DNA of 64,000 nt from Eubacterium sp. 14-2 (GTDB lineage: Bacteria; Bacillota; Clostridia; Lachnospirales; Lachnospiraceae). Location: assembly GCF_000403845.2 (NCBI RefSeq), contig NZ_KE159568.1, positions 1,006,796 to 1,070,795 on the forward strand, given 5' to 3'. The first letter of the stretch is position 1; every line of letters starts with the position of its first letter. Both the position numbers and the translations under genes were made by a program. The notes below the pieces were generated by a model that was not told the DNA's origin, did not search any database, and worked only from the letters and a program-made list of their open reading frames with translations. Positions 15,726-25,025 of this stretch are shown here, one piece after another.

Positions 15726-16007
15726 ATGAATCAGAAAGAATTTGAAGAACTTGCAGAATTATTTAAAATATTCGGAACGCCTACCAGACTCCAGATTATG
15801 TACGCTCTGGTAGACCAGGAGAAATGCGTCTATGATATTGCAAAGGAACTGGGCATGTCCCAGAGCGCCATCTCTCACCAGCTCAGTATTCTGAAGCAGA
15901 ACCGGCTGGTCAAAAACCGCAGAGAGGGAAAAACCATTTATTATTCTCTGCTGGATTCCCATGTGCTCACCATCATTGACCAGGGACTGGAACATATCCG
16001 TGAATAA
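15726..16007 (+). CDS. ArsR/SmtB family metal-responsive repressor
   Basis: A 93-aa winged-helix repressor. The recognition helix is in LGMSQSAISHQLSILKQ (42-58) and the wing is about 62-74. The alpha-5 helix has D77-x-H79-x10-H90-x2-E93, the zinc or cobalt site of SmtB/CzrA. The alpha-3 region has only one cysteine (C34), so an As/Cd-type alpha-3N site is not complete. By family knowledge it would leave DNA when zinc binds. No efflux gene is adjacent: the next gene is on the other strand, so the target lies elsewhere or it is autoregulatory. Confidence 0.88.
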   Translation: MNQKEFEELAELFKIFGTPTRLQIMYALVDQEKCVYDIAKELGMSQSAISHQLSILKQNRLVKNRREGKTIYYSLLDSHVLTIIDQGLEHIRE

Positions 16008-16009
16008 AA

Positions 16010-16032
16010 AGAATCCTGCAAAGCAGGATTCT
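16010..16032 (-). terminator. Terminator of the diguanylate cyclase gene
   Basis: AGAATCCTGC / GCAGGATTCT with a 3-nt loop, followed leftwards by TTTTTATT. It overlaps the tail of the convergent arsR-like transcript. Confidence 0.85.
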
Positions 16033-16061
16033 CTGGCCCCATTCCGGTAAATTCCCCCTGT

Positions 16062-17234
16062 CTATGACATGGGTTTTTCTTCCCGGCTGCTGAAATGACG
16101 GTAAGTATAATCATTATTACTTCCCTTTTTCCAGCCCCGGCAGACCGTTTTATTTTTCCCGGTCTGTTTCGCCTCATATAATGCCGCATCCACTTCCTTA
16201 AACAGCAGAATGCTGTTTTTATCCTGAGGCTGTATCTCGGTCATCCCCAGAGAAATGGTTATTTTTCCGGTAACGCCTTCCACTGTAACCTGTTCCACCT
16301 CCCGGCGAATCCGTTCCGCCAGATTATAGGCTTCCATCTCACCTTTTCCCACCAGAATCAGCCCGAATTCTTCGCCGCCGTATCTTGCGGCTATATCGGT
16401 TTCATCTATATTGTTCTGAATCAGGGAAACTATTTTCAGAATTACATTGTCCCCCGTGGCATGTCCAAAGGTATCATTGATTCTCTTGAAATTGTCAATA
16501 TCTATGATAATCAGCGACAGAGGATAGTCCTTGTCACATTTCTGAAGCTGATCATTCAGTCTGTCATAGAAAATTTTGTGATTGTAAAGGCCGGTCATGG
16601 AATCCCTCTGGGAAATTTCCAGAATCTCTTCCTTCTCCTGATGGATCTTCTGATTCTCCTTTTCAAAATTCACCACCACAGAGGTCAGTACCTTGCTGAA
16701 AGAAAAAGCCACCATGATAAAGCCCACAAAAATCACAAGGTATACCTCTTTGCTGTTGTCAGGCTTAAACTCCGTGGAGGGAATAATCCCATAATTGATG
16801 GCTGCATAAACCAGAATCGCCATCACAAAAGCCACATAGCGAAAATACTTTTCCCGGTATACATTGGCAAAAATTACCGGGTAGGTCAGTACCATGCACA
16901 TATAGGGCACAGAACTGTGTACAGCCACCACAGTCCCCAGAAGCACAAACTGCATCATCAGAAACACTACCGTAATCACCTGTTCCCCCAGAATTTTCCC
17001 AAGACAGCGGAAAGTCAGCTCCATGCAGGCGGCTTCCAGCACCATCAGAATACTGGGTCTTAAAACAAAAATTTCCCAGTACTCTCTTTTACTGCATTCC
17101 GGTACCGGCTGGAAGAAAACAAACAGCAGCACTTCAATAAAAATAACCAGACCTGTGCTGATCCAGATAAAGCGCATTACCTTTTTATTCCATTCTGATA
17201 TACTTACATATGCAATATTGCTGCTATCGTTCAT
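16062..17234 (-). CDS. Membrane diguanylate cyclase (GGDEF)
   Basis: A 390-aa protein with about six membrane helices in residues 22-185, then a coiled linker and a GGDEF domain. The active site is GGEEF at 286-290, with the metal aspartate in LIIIDIDNFKRINDTFGH. It should make cyclic di-GMP from two GTP. The RxxD inhibitory site is not seen before GGEEF. The signal sensed by the membrane part is unknown. A terminator follows; no partner gene is adjacent. Confidence 0.9.
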   Translation of the reverse strand: MNDSSNIAYVSISEWNKKVMRFIWISTGLVIFIEVLLFVFFQPVPECSKREYWEIFVLRPSILMVLEAACMELTFRCLGKILGEQVITVVFLMMQFVLLGTVVAVHSSVPYMCMVLTYPVIFANVYREKYFRYVAFVMAILVYAAINYGIIPSTEFKPDNSKEVYLVIFVGFIMVAFSFSKVLTSVVVNFEKENQKIHQEKEEILEISQRDSMTGLYNHKIFYDRLNDQLQKCDKDYPLSLIIIDIDNFKRINDTFGHATGDNVILKIVSLIQNNIDETDIAARYGGEEFGLILVGKGEMEAYNLAERIRREVEQVTVEGVTGKITISLGMTEIQPQDKNSILLFKEVDAALYEAKQTGKNKTVCRGWKKGSNNDYTYRHFSSREEKPMS

Positions 17235-17334
17235 AATTATGTTCCGGCCTTTCCCGTTCTGTTCATTTCTCTTATTCTATCACGAAACGACTATTATCGC
17301 CACTGTTTATTTTACTTTATCACGATTTGTACCC

Positions 17335-17363
17335 TTGACAGTTCTCTTTTTCTTATATAAAAT
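17335..17363 (+). promoter_or_regulatory. Promoter of the glutamate synthase-like gene
   Basis: TTGACA, 17-bp spacer, TAAAAT, 47 bp before the start codon. Confidence 0.8.
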
Positions 17364-17410
17364 AATAATAATTACTGATATTATTTTTTATAAAACAAAG
17401 GAGGAGAAAT

Positions 17411-18820
17411 ATGGCAGTATACAAATGCAGCATATGCGGAGCAATTTTTGATGAGGAAAAAGAAGGAAAAAAGCTGGAAGAACTGGAGGCCTGCCCGGTC
17501 TGCAAACAGCCCATATCCAAATTCGAAAAAATTTCAGAAGATGACAGCACAGAAGAAGCAGCAGCCTTTGAAGGGGATCTTGCCTATGACGCCCGGTTTG
17601 AACGCCATGACAAATCAGCCCGGTACATGGAGGAAATCCACGAAATGGCTGTTACCGGAAAAAGCATCGGCGGCTCCATGGGAACGCTGATGGCTCTGCC
17701 GGGATGGGATGATATTTTGCTTCTGGGCGCCCAGCTTGCCCGTTTTCCGCTGAATGAAGAAGATCCGGTGGATACCCGGACCGTTATCGGAAAACATGCC
17801 GAAAAACCCATGATACTGGAACACCCGGTCTACATATCCCACATGTCCTTCGGAGCCCTTTCCAGAGAAATCAAGGTTGCACTGGCCAAAGGCTCCTGCA
17901 TGGCAAAAACTGCCATGTGCAGCGGAGAAGGCGGTATACTGCCGGAAGAACAGGAGGCCGCTTACAAATATATTTTTGAATACGTTCCCAACAAATACAG
18001 TGTAACGGATGAAAATCTGAAAAAAGCCGACGCAATAGAAATCAAAATAGGGCAGGGCACCAAACCTGGCATGGGCGGCCATCTTCCCGGTGAAAAGGTA
18101 ACGGAAGAAATTGCCGCACTGCGCGGGAAAAAAATGGGAGAGGATGTTCAAAGCCCCAGCAAATTTCCGGAAATCAGTTCCAGGGAAGATCTGAAACAGA
18201 TGGTGGATATGCTCCGGAAACGTTCGGAAGGCCGCCCCATCGGCATTAAGATTGCGGCCGGAAACATCGAAAAGGATCTGGCTGAGTGCGTTTATGCGGC
18301 TCCTGATTTCATCACCATTGACGGCCGGGGAGGGGCCACCGGCTCCAGCCCGCTGTTTCTGCGGGAAGCCACCAGTATTCCCACCATCTATGCGTTGCAC
18401 CGGGCAAGAACATACCTTGATTCTGTCCATTCTGACATAGAGTTGATTATTACCGGGGGACTGCGTGTTTCTTCTGACTTTGCAAAAGCACTGGCCATGG
18501 GCGCCGATGCAGTTGCCATTGCCAGCGCAGGCCTGATAGCCGCAGCCTGCCAGCAGTATCGAATCTGCGGAAGCGGCAACTGTCCTGTGGGAATTGCCAC
18601 TCAGGATCCGGAACTGAGGTCACGTCTGCATATTGATGCAGCGGCACAGCGTACAGCCAATTTCCTGAACGTAACACTGGAAGAGCTGAAAACCTTCGCA
18701 AGAATTACCGGACACAGCTCTGTCCACGATTTAATCAGAGAAGATCTGGTTACTCTGAACCGTGACATTGAGGAATATACGGGAATTCCCCATGCCGGAA
18801 AGCCGCAGCAGGGATTCTGA
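17411..18820 (+). CDS. Rubredoxin-like/FMN-binding glutamate synthase domain protein
   Basis: A 469-aa protein with two parts. Residues 1-40 are a rubredoxin-like zinc or iron knuckle (C6-x2-C9 and C28-x2-C31). Residues about 85-450 match the FMN/[3Fe-4S] synthase domain of glutamate synthase: KPGMGGHLPG, DGRGGATGSS, and a cluster motif C-x5-C-x4-C in CQQYRICGSGNCPVGI. The glutaminase domain of GltB is absent, so ammonia from glutamine cannot be made here. It is probably an oxidoreductase that takes electrons through the small Cys4 domain. It has a strong promoter, a GGAGGAG ribosome site and its own terminator, so it is a single-gene unit. Confidence 0.85.
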   Translation: MAVYKCSICGAIFDEEKEGKKLEELEACPVCKQPISKFEKISEDDSTEEAAAFEGDLAYDARFERHDKSARYMEEIHEMAVTGKSIGGSMGTLMALPGWDDILLLGAQLARFPLNEEDPVDTRTVIGKHAEKPMILEHPVYISHMSFGALSREIKVALAKGSCMAKTAMCSGEGGILPEEQEAAYKYIFEYVPNKYSVTDENLKKADAIEIKIGQGTKPGMGGHLPGEKVTEEIAALRGKKMGEDVQSPSKFPEISSREDLKQMVDMLRKRSEGRPIGIKIAAGNIEKDLAECVYAAPDFITIDGRGGATGSSPLFLREATSIPTIYALHRARTYLDSVHSDIELIITGGLRVSSDFAKALAMGADAVAIASAGLIAAACQQYRICGSGNCPVGIATQDPELRSRLHIDAAAQRTANFLNVTLEELKTFARITGHSSVHDLIREDLVTLNRDIEEYTGIPHAGKPQQGF

Positions 18821-18852
18821 AGCTGATAACTTATGATACCGTTCAGACTTTG

Positions 18853-18896
18853 AAAAGGAGCTGAAAAATCTGCAAATGATTTTTCAGCTCCTTTTT
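18853..18896 (+). terminator. Strong terminator of the glutamate synthase-like gene
   Basis: A perfect 17-bp stem, AAAAGGAGCTGAAAAAT against its complement, with a 9-nt loop and a T-run on the right. Confidence 0.92.
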
Positions 18897-18984
18897 GGTA
18901 ATAAAGAATCCTGCTGCATTTCTGAAAAGGGACATGCTTTTATCCGCCCTGGTATGTCCTGCATGTAATCCTCATTTTATTTTT

Positions 18985-19569
18985 CTATATCAGCTCCCAT
19001 ATGCGGCTGATAATCACATTCATTCCGCCCACAACCAGCAGAAATCCTCCGGCCAGATAGGCTTTTATTTTATGCTCAAATCCCAGCCGGTAACCGGTAT
19101 ACATACCGGATACCGTCACCAGAACAGTCATTATGGTAATAAGTATCAGAATAATCCACATACTGCTTTCCAGAAATCCAAAGGCAAGGCCGGTGAGCAG
19201 AGTAAAAATGCTGGTTCTTGCATAAAGTCTGACAAATTCCAGAACATCAAATTTTTCTTCCCGGCGCTCTACAATCCGCTCATTCCGCCAGGCTTTCAGA
19301 AAGAGCCTGACTCCCAGGCACAGGAAAATTGCGGCTGCAACTACCTGGCCCAGAAAAATATCTCCCTTTTTTCCTATGCTTCTGCACAGGAGTACAGAAA
19401 TGAAATCTCCAATTCCCAGAGCAAATACCTGCCCCGCCACCAGTATTCCGCAGAATGCCGTTAACTGTTTCCGTTCCACTCTGGCCACCAGCGACCCCTG
19501 GCACTCCATCACTGCAAAGATATCCAGAGATATTCCCAATATAATAATCAGCTCTTCCACAACACTCAT
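18985..19569 (-). CDS. MntP-like membrane protein, putative cation exporter
   Basis: A 194-aa protein with about six hydrophobic helices. The first helix has GISLDIFAV, like the GLSMDAFAVS signature of MntP manganese exporters. The C-terminal part has the MntP-like pattern of GYRLG before a last glycine-rich helix. It is more divergent than true MntP and lacks the second aspartate motif in a clear form. It is 27 bp after the heptad-repeat protein, so it may belong to that operon. Substrate uncertain. Confidence 0.55.
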   Translation of the reverse strand: MSVVEELIIILGISLDIFAVMECQGSLVARVERKQLTAFCGILVAGQVFALGIGDFISVLLCRSIGKKGDIFLGQVVAAAIFLCLGVRLFLKAWRNERIVERREEKFDVLEFVRLYARTSIFTLLTGLAFGFLESSMWIILILITIMTVLVTVSGMYTGYRLGFEHKIKAYLAGGFLLVVGGMNVIISRIWELI

Positions 19570-19596
19570 AACTCCGCTCCTGCCCTGTCTGCCTGT

Positions 19597-22122
19597 TTAT
19601 TCTTCTTCCTTAACTGCTTTGATTCCCTCGGTACGAAGAATAAATTTTACAGATCCTTTTGTTCCCTCTGCAACTTTTGTAAAGGTCTGGTATTCCTTAC
19701 CTGCCTCCACTACTGCTTCCAGCCTGCTTAACAGCTCCTTAACGTCTCCGTTATAGGCATCCAGCAGTTTCTGAATTCCTTCTTCATCAAACTGAATCAT
19801 ACCGTCCATCAGTTTGTCAGAACCTTCTGCCAGTTTATCCACACCATCTTCAATCTGTCCCGTTGCTGTTGAGAGTTTTCCTGCTCCCTCCACCAGCGCT
19901 CCGTTGTTGGAAACCAGAGTAGCTGCTCCGCTGGTCAGCTGAGAGATGCCTGCCGTCAGCGCCGGAATATTGTCGCTCATGGTCTGTGTCCCGTTGCTCA
20001 GTGCCTGCATACCGCTGACCAGGCTGTGGCCGCTGTTTTTATCTTTTGCATTGATTGCCTCGGAAATCTGTGCCTTCGTACCTGCAACTGCAGTCAGCGT
20101 TGCGGTTTCTGCTGCTGTTTTAGCTGCCGTTTTGGCAGTATCAGCCACTGCGGAACCAACGGTATCTTTTGCACCTGCTGCAATTCCTGTTACAATCTGG
20201 GAGGCAGTGGAGTTCATGCCTGCTTTTAAAGTTTCATTGCCCATGGCTGCCGCCACTGCAGAAGAGGTAAGCTGTGCGGCGGTGGACTGAATCTGTGCCT
20301 GGCTGTCTGCTGACTGAAGGCCTGCGTCTACCTGAGCTTCCAGCCCGGCCATGGTCTGGCTGGCAATGGCTTCCTTCTGACCATCCACATTCGCCATAAC
20401 TCCTGCATAAATATCCGGATTTGCTCCCACCGCTGCACCTGCCTGCTGACAGGCATCGTTTATCATGGCCTGCAAAGCAGCTTCATCTAATTGACCCGCA
20501 TTAACCGCCGCTATAATCTGTGGCGCTTTTTCTGACAGGCCGGCAGATATGGCATTTGCAGTCACCTCCGCTGTCTTCGCCTGTGTCCCTTTTTCAACCG
20601 TATCGGCGACTCCCACAACAGCCTGCTGAATGGCTGCCGGCGCATACTGTACCATCGCCTGGTTTTTCGCTCCCTGAGCTGCCGCCTGACTGAAGGCCTG
20701 ACTCAGCACCGTATTCAGCACCGTTTCCGTATAGGTATTCAGGCCTGCTGCCACCTGGGCTTTGGCTCCCTCATTATTGGCAAGACTGTCATAGAATACA
20801 GAAGAGGCCTGATTTCTGATTGCCTCTGTTCCGGTCTCGCCATCCTTAAAGGCGGATTCAATGGCAGCGTCTGCCTGTTTCATCAGAGCATTTTTTTCTT
20901 CCTTTGTCATTTTGGCTTTCAGAGTCTTATCCAGTTCTGCCACACCCCGATTCAGGGTTGCAGCGCTGCTGTTTAAAGTATCTGCCCCCTCTGTCAGCGT
21001 ACCGGAAGAGCTGGCAAGGGTGTTGATCCCTTCATTTAACCGTGATGCTCCGCTGGTATAATTTGTAATACCGTCTTTCAGGGTACCTGCTCCGGATGCA
21101 AATTCTTTCATGCTCTTTTTCAGGGTGCCAAGTCCTTCTGACAGCTCCCTGCTTCCATCTATCAGCTTTCCGGAAGCGTCTGTCAGGGTGTCCAGTTCCT
21201 CGTCCAGGGTGCTCAGGTCAAAGCCTTCTCCCAGATTCGCCTGTCCCACCAGGTCATTCATGATAATGGACATGGTCATTTCCAGAGAGAAATTCTCCAC
21301 ATCTGCCGTTACCTCCACATATTCCGGAATTTCAATATCCTCTTTCAGATCTCCTTCTTCTATGGCAAGGCTTTCCTTCAGGCCGGGCATTGCCATGCCC
21401 ACAACAACTTTTTTATCTCCGTCGGAAATCACTTTTCCGTTGGTTACCTCTACATTTGCATAGTCTTCCGGTAAAATCATTCCTGTCATAACGGTAAAGG
21501 GCACATACACCTCATATGTTTCTCCGTCAATGACCTGTGTGGTTTTTTCATTGTTGGTGTAGTCAAAGCGGATGGTTGCCTTCCCGCTTTTTCCTGCCAT
21601 ATCTTCCGGAGACATTTCCTTTCCGTCCATGAAATACGTTACCTTTTCCGTGACAGGAAGAGCTTTTTCCGTGGTTCCCTGATAATAGATATCTTTGCCG
21701 TCTGCCTGCCAGGTTATCTTATCCCCGTTCTTTTCAAAGGTTTCTTCTCCTTTTACATTTTCAATATCTTTCAGATCAGAAACGTCTTCCACAGTTGCGG
21801 CTCCGTCTTTATTCTTCAGCCATTCACTTACAATCACATTTTTGGCAGTACCGTCAGGACTTGCCACAACGTAAACGGTTTCTTCTTTACCGGCTTCTTC
21901 GTTTTCCTCTCCGATGGACAATGCTTTCTCCAGAGTTTCCTTTGCCTTTTCCTCCGTATCTTCTTCGTCCTGCGTTTCCTGCACCGTTTCCTGTTTTTCC
22001 GCCCGCACCGTGTATGTGCTCACACCTGCGCTGGTTCCGATGACTGCCACGGTCACCATTCCTGCTGCCACGCGAATGACATATTTATTTCTAAATTTTT
22101 TCTTTAATTCCAGATTTTTCAT
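19597..22122 (-). CDS. Secreted or membrane protein with xxxLxxG heptad repeats (YhgE-like partner of MMPL exporter)
   Basis: A 841-aa protein. A signal/anchor lies at about 12-40. An N-terminal beta-rich domain (about 90-290) is followed by a long helical region with many 7-residue xxxLxxG units in two blocks (about 315-400 and 715-785), the pattern typical of YhgE/Pip-type proteins. An Ala/Gln/Thr-rich helical middle lies between. There are no clear multiple transmembrane helices at the C-terminus. It lies 24 bp after an MMPL exporter, so it probably works with it at the cell surface. Its exact role is not known. Confidence 0.75.
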   Translation of the reverse strand: MKNLELKKKFRNKYVIRVAAGMVTVAVIGTSAGVSTYTVRAEKQETVQETQDEEDTEEKAKETLEKALSIGEENEEAGKEETVYVVASPDGTAKNVIVSEWLKNKDGAATVEDVSDLKDIENVKGEETFEKNGDKITWQADGKDIYYQGTTEKALPVTEKVTYFMDGKEMSPEDMAGKSGKATIRFDYTNNEKTTQVIDGETYEVYVPFTVMTGMILPEDYANVEVTNGKVISDGDKKVVVGMAMPGLKESLAIEEGDLKEDIEIPEYVEVTADVENFSLEMTMSIIMNDLVGQANLGEGFDLSTLDEELDTLTDASGKLIDGSRELSEGLGTLKKSMKEFASGAGTLKDGITNYTSGASRLNEGINTLASSSGTLTEGADTLNSSAATLNRGVAELDKTLKAKMTKEEKNALMKQADAAIESAFKDGETGTEAIRNQASSVFYDSLANNEGAKAQVAAGLNTYTETVLNTVLSQAFSQAAAQGAKNQAMVQYAPAAIQQAVVGVADTVEKGTQAKTAEVTANAISAGLSEKAPQIIAAVNAGQLDEAALQAMINDACQQAGAAVGANPDIYAGVMANVDGQKEAIASQTMAGLEAQVDAGLQSADSQAQIQSTAAQLTSSAVAAAMGNETLKAGMNSTASQIVTGIAAGAKDTVGSAVADTAKTAAKTAAETATLTAVAGTKAQISEAINAKDKNSGHSLVSGMQALSNGTQTMSDNIPALTAGISQLTSGAATLVSNNGALVEGAGKLSTATGQIEDGVDKLAEGSDKLMDGMIQFDEEGIQKLLDAYNGDVKELLSRLEAVVEAGKEYQTFTKVAEGTKGSVKFILRTEGIKAVKEEE

Positions 22123-22146
22123 GTTATTTCCTCCTGCAATTTAATG

Positions 22147-24246
22147 TTAAACGGTTTTCACGGTTGCTGCTGCTTCTTTTTTACGGCTGCCGAATCCCAT
22201 ACTTGATTTACAGATAATCTTATCAAATACCATGAACATTGCCGGCAGGATAAAGATTACCACAAACATACTGATCAACGCTCCTCTTGCCATCAGAATG
22301 CAGAGAGAACTGATCATGTCGATATTGGAGTACATACCAACGCCGAAGGTTGCCGCAAAGAAACTCAGTGCGCTGACAAATACGGACTGTACCGATGTGG
22401 AAAGGGCTATGGTAACGGAAGTCTTTTTGTTCTCCCCCCGGTTCCGCTCTTTCTTATAACGGTTGGTCATCAGGATTGCATAATCCACGGTTGCTCCAAG
22501 CTGGATGGTTCCGATTACAATAGAAGCAATAAAGGGAAGGGTGGTTCCTGTGTATGCCGGGATACCCATATTGATGAAAATTGCAAATTCAATCACGGAT
22601 ACCAGGATAATCGGCAGTGAGATGGATTTGAATACCAGCAGAATAATCACAAAGATTGCTCCGATGGATACCACGCTTACGGTCTGAAAGTCCGTATTCG
22701 TAATGGAAATCAAATCTCTGGTACAGGGCGCCTCGCCAATCAGCATGGCCTTCTGATCATATTTCTTAATTACTCTGTTCAAATCATCTATCTGTGCATT
22801 TACTTCATCTGAAGCAATGGCATATTCGGAACTTACCAGCATAAGCTGATAATTTTCATCCATCAGGGCCTCCCTGATATCATCCGGTATCATTTCCTTT
22901 GGAAATGCCGGGCCCACAATGGAATCCATTCCCATTACGGCTTTCACACCGTCCACGTTTTGCATTTCCTCTATCATGGCAGAGGCTTCCTTACCGGACA
23001 GGCTGCTGTCTGCCAGTACCATATGAGTGGAATTCATCTCATATTTGTCTTCCAGTTTTTCTTTGGCCTGAATACTTGCCAGGTCTTTGGGCAGGGTGCC
23101 CGCCAGATCATAATACACCTGGGTATGGGTATATCCGTAAATTGCAGGTCCTAATACCAGCAGGAAAATTACTACAAATATGGGGAACCGCTTCGTTACA
23201 AAGTTTCCGATTCCGCCCAGATCCGGAATAATGGGTTTGTGTTTGGTCTTTTCAATGGCTTTGTCAAAAATCAGTATCATGGACGGGAGAATGGTTACAC
23301 AGCCGATAACGCCGAATACCACGCCTTTGGCCATTACCACTCCAAGGTCCATGCCAAGGGTAAAACTCATAAAACACAATGCCACAAAACCGGCCACTGT
23401 CGTAATGGAACTTGCCACTACGGATGTGAGGGTATTGGATACCGCATGGGCCATGGCCCGGTTTTTATCCCCCGGATAGCGCTCCCGGTTTTCCTCGTAA
23501 CTGTGCCACAGGAAGATGGAATAGTCCATGGTAACTCCCAGCTGAAGCACTGCGCTCAGGGCTTTGGTCACATAGGAAATTTCTCCCAGGAACACATTGC
23601 TTCCCAGATTATAAAGAATGGCCATTCCGATACTTAACAGGAAGAATACCGGCGCCAGGAAAGAATCCATGGTCAGTGCCAGTACCAGGGAAGATAACAG
23701 CACAGCAATCAGTACATAAACAGGTGTTTCCCTGTTGGACAGGTTTTTAATGTCCGTTACCACTGCCGACATACCGCTGACAAAACATCCTTTTTCTGCC
23801 AGACTGCGGATCTCTTCGATGGCATCCATGGTCTCATCCGCCGACATGGAGGTTTCAAACAGAATAGCCATCAGTGTGGTGCCTTCGGAATTGAATTTAT
23901 CCACCAGATCCTCCGGCAGAAATTCCATGGGAAGTGATAAATCTGCAATGGAGTCGTACCAGACAACCGCCTTGACATGGTCAACTTCCTCTATCTTCGC
24001 TTTCAGCTCCACAACATCTTTGTTTTCCATGTCTTCCAGGACGCACATGGAAAACGCTCCCGTACCAAACTCATTTACCAGAATATCCTGGCCTTTCATA
24101 GTTTCAATATCTTTGGGCAGATAAGTCAGTATATCGTAATTAACCCTGGTGGTTATCATGCCGATTGCTGCCGGAATCAAAAGCAGTAAACTGATAATGA
24201 AAATCGGTACTCTTAACTTTACAACTCCTTTTCCAAATTTAATCAT
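22147..24246 (-). CDS. MMPL/RND family exporter
   Basis: A 699-aa exporter of the MMPL branch of the RND superfamily. It has two repeats, each with one leading helix, a large outer domain and a block of about five helices. Typical motifs are GVTMDYSIFLWHSYEE in the first half and GATVDYAILMTNRYK in the second, whose aspartates carry the proton path. The ATG at 24246 follows AGAGGAAG; an upstream in-frame ATG adds an unrelated leader. It lies between a TetR-type regulator gene and the heptad-repeat partner, so export of a lipid, peptide or toxic compound under TetR control is likely. Confidence 0.88.
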   Translation of the reverse strand: MIKFGKGVVKLRVPIFIISLLLLIPAAIGMITTRVNYDILTYLPKDIETMKGQDILVNEFGTGAFSMCVLEDMENKDVVELKAKIEEVDHVKAVVWYDSIADLSLPMEFLPEDLVDKFNSEGTTLMAILFETSMSADETMDAIEEIRSLAEKGCFVSGMSAVVTDIKNLSNRETPVYVLIAVLLSSLVLALTMDSFLAPVFFLLSIGMAILYNLGSNVFLGEISYVTKALSAVLQLGVTMDYSIFLWHSYEENRERYPGDKNRAMAHAVSNTLTSVVASSITTVAGFVALCFMSFTLGMDLGVVMAKGVVFGVIGCVTILPSMILIFDKAIEKTKHKPIIPDLGGIGNFVTKRFPIFVVIFLLVLGPAIYGYTHTQVYYDLAGTLPKDLASIQAKEKLEDKYEMNSTHMVLADSSLSGKEASAMIEEMQNVDGVKAVMGMDSIVGPAFPKEMIPDDIREALMDENYQLMLVSSEYAIASDEVNAQIDDLNRVIKKYDQKAMLIGEAPCTRDLISITNTDFQTVSVVSIGAIFVIILLVFKSISLPIILVSVIEFAIFINMGIPAYTGTTLPFIASIVIGTIQLGATVDYAILMTNRYKKERNRGENKKTSVTIALSTSVQSVFVSALSFFAATFGVGMYSNIDMISSLCILMARGALISMFVVIFILPAMFMVFDKIICKSSMGFGSRKKEAAATVKTV

Positions 24247-24308
24247 CTTTCTTCCTCTCGCTCCTCTTTCAATATTTTTTAGCTCATGAAGAGTATAAAA
24301 AAAAAGAC

Positions 24309-24326
24309 TGAATATTGAAATATTCA
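24309..24326. promoter_or_regulatory. Palindromic operator candidate upstream of the MMPL gene
   Basis: TGAATATT-GA-AATATTCA is a perfect 18-bp palindrome in the 186-bp gap between the tetR and MMPL genes. A second inverted repeat, TGTATA / TATACA, lies at 24340-24358. TTTTGTAGCT occurs twice, 30 bp apart (24367 and 24397). These are likely TetR binding sites. Confidence 0.6.
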
Positions 24327-24432
24327 ATCCTTTTCTTCTGTATAATTCAAATATACATTTTACAGGTTTTGTAGCTTTTGGAAAACACAGGAGAGATTTT
24401 GTAGCTGACTCAGGCTTTAAAATCCCTCTCTG

Positions 24433-24996
24433 TTACAGTTCCTCGATTACCTGGCTCATGGAACGGGTAATGATATAATTGTAAATATTCGTAATTTCTT
24501 CCGGCTCCACTGTCATTCCGCTTTTTATCCAGTGGATTACCACGAAACACATGGACTGGGCATAATACTGGGCAATATGTTCCGGCGTCAGCCAGGGATG
24601 CTTCTGCCGGGCAGAAGGGCTTTTACTCTGAATTACTTCCATCAGAATTCCCTCCACACATTTTTTCACAATATCCTCAAAGGAGTTCTGACCTTCCAGG
24701 CGCACCGCCATCTCATAAAATTCCTTTTCTTTCTTTAATAAAGTAAAAATCAGTATCAGAGCTTCATCTACCATCCCTGCATGGATCAGGGGCCGGATGG
24801 GCTCTAAAATCTGAACCTGTATAATCCATTCCAGCAATTCGTATTTATCCTGAAAATGATTGTAAAAGGTAGGGCGTATCACTCCTGCCTTATCTGTAAC
24901 CGCCTTGATTGTTATTTTTTCAATGGGCTGCCGGCATGCCAGCTCCTTAAAACTTTCTGCCAGCAGTACGTCCATGGTTTCTTTCTGTACCACCAC
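24433..24996 (-). CDS. TetR/AcrR family regulator
   Basis: A 187-aa regulator. The N-terminal HTH is about residues 8-55, with the recognition helix in VIRPTFYNHFQDKYELLEWI, a motif close to the DhaS-like TetR group. The C-terminal helical domain is the ligand pocket. I chose the GTG at 24996, preceded by AGGAAG; the upstream ATG frame would overlap the HD-GYP gene and adds a low-complexity Gly/Ser leader. It probably represses the MMPL operon downstream through the palindromes at 24309-24358. Confidence 0.82.
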   Translation of the reverse strand: MVVQKETMDVLLAESFKELACRQPIEKITIKAVTDKAGVIRPTFYNHFQDKYELLEWIIQVQILEPIRPLIHAGMVDEALILIFTLLKKEKEFYEMAVRLEGQNSFEDIVKKCVEGILMEVIQSKSPSARQKHPWLTPEHIAQYYAQSMCFVVIHWIKSGMTVEPEEITNIYNYIITRSMSQVIEEL

Positions 24997-25025
24997 GCTC
25001 TCACTTCCTGTTAATTTTTTACCAT

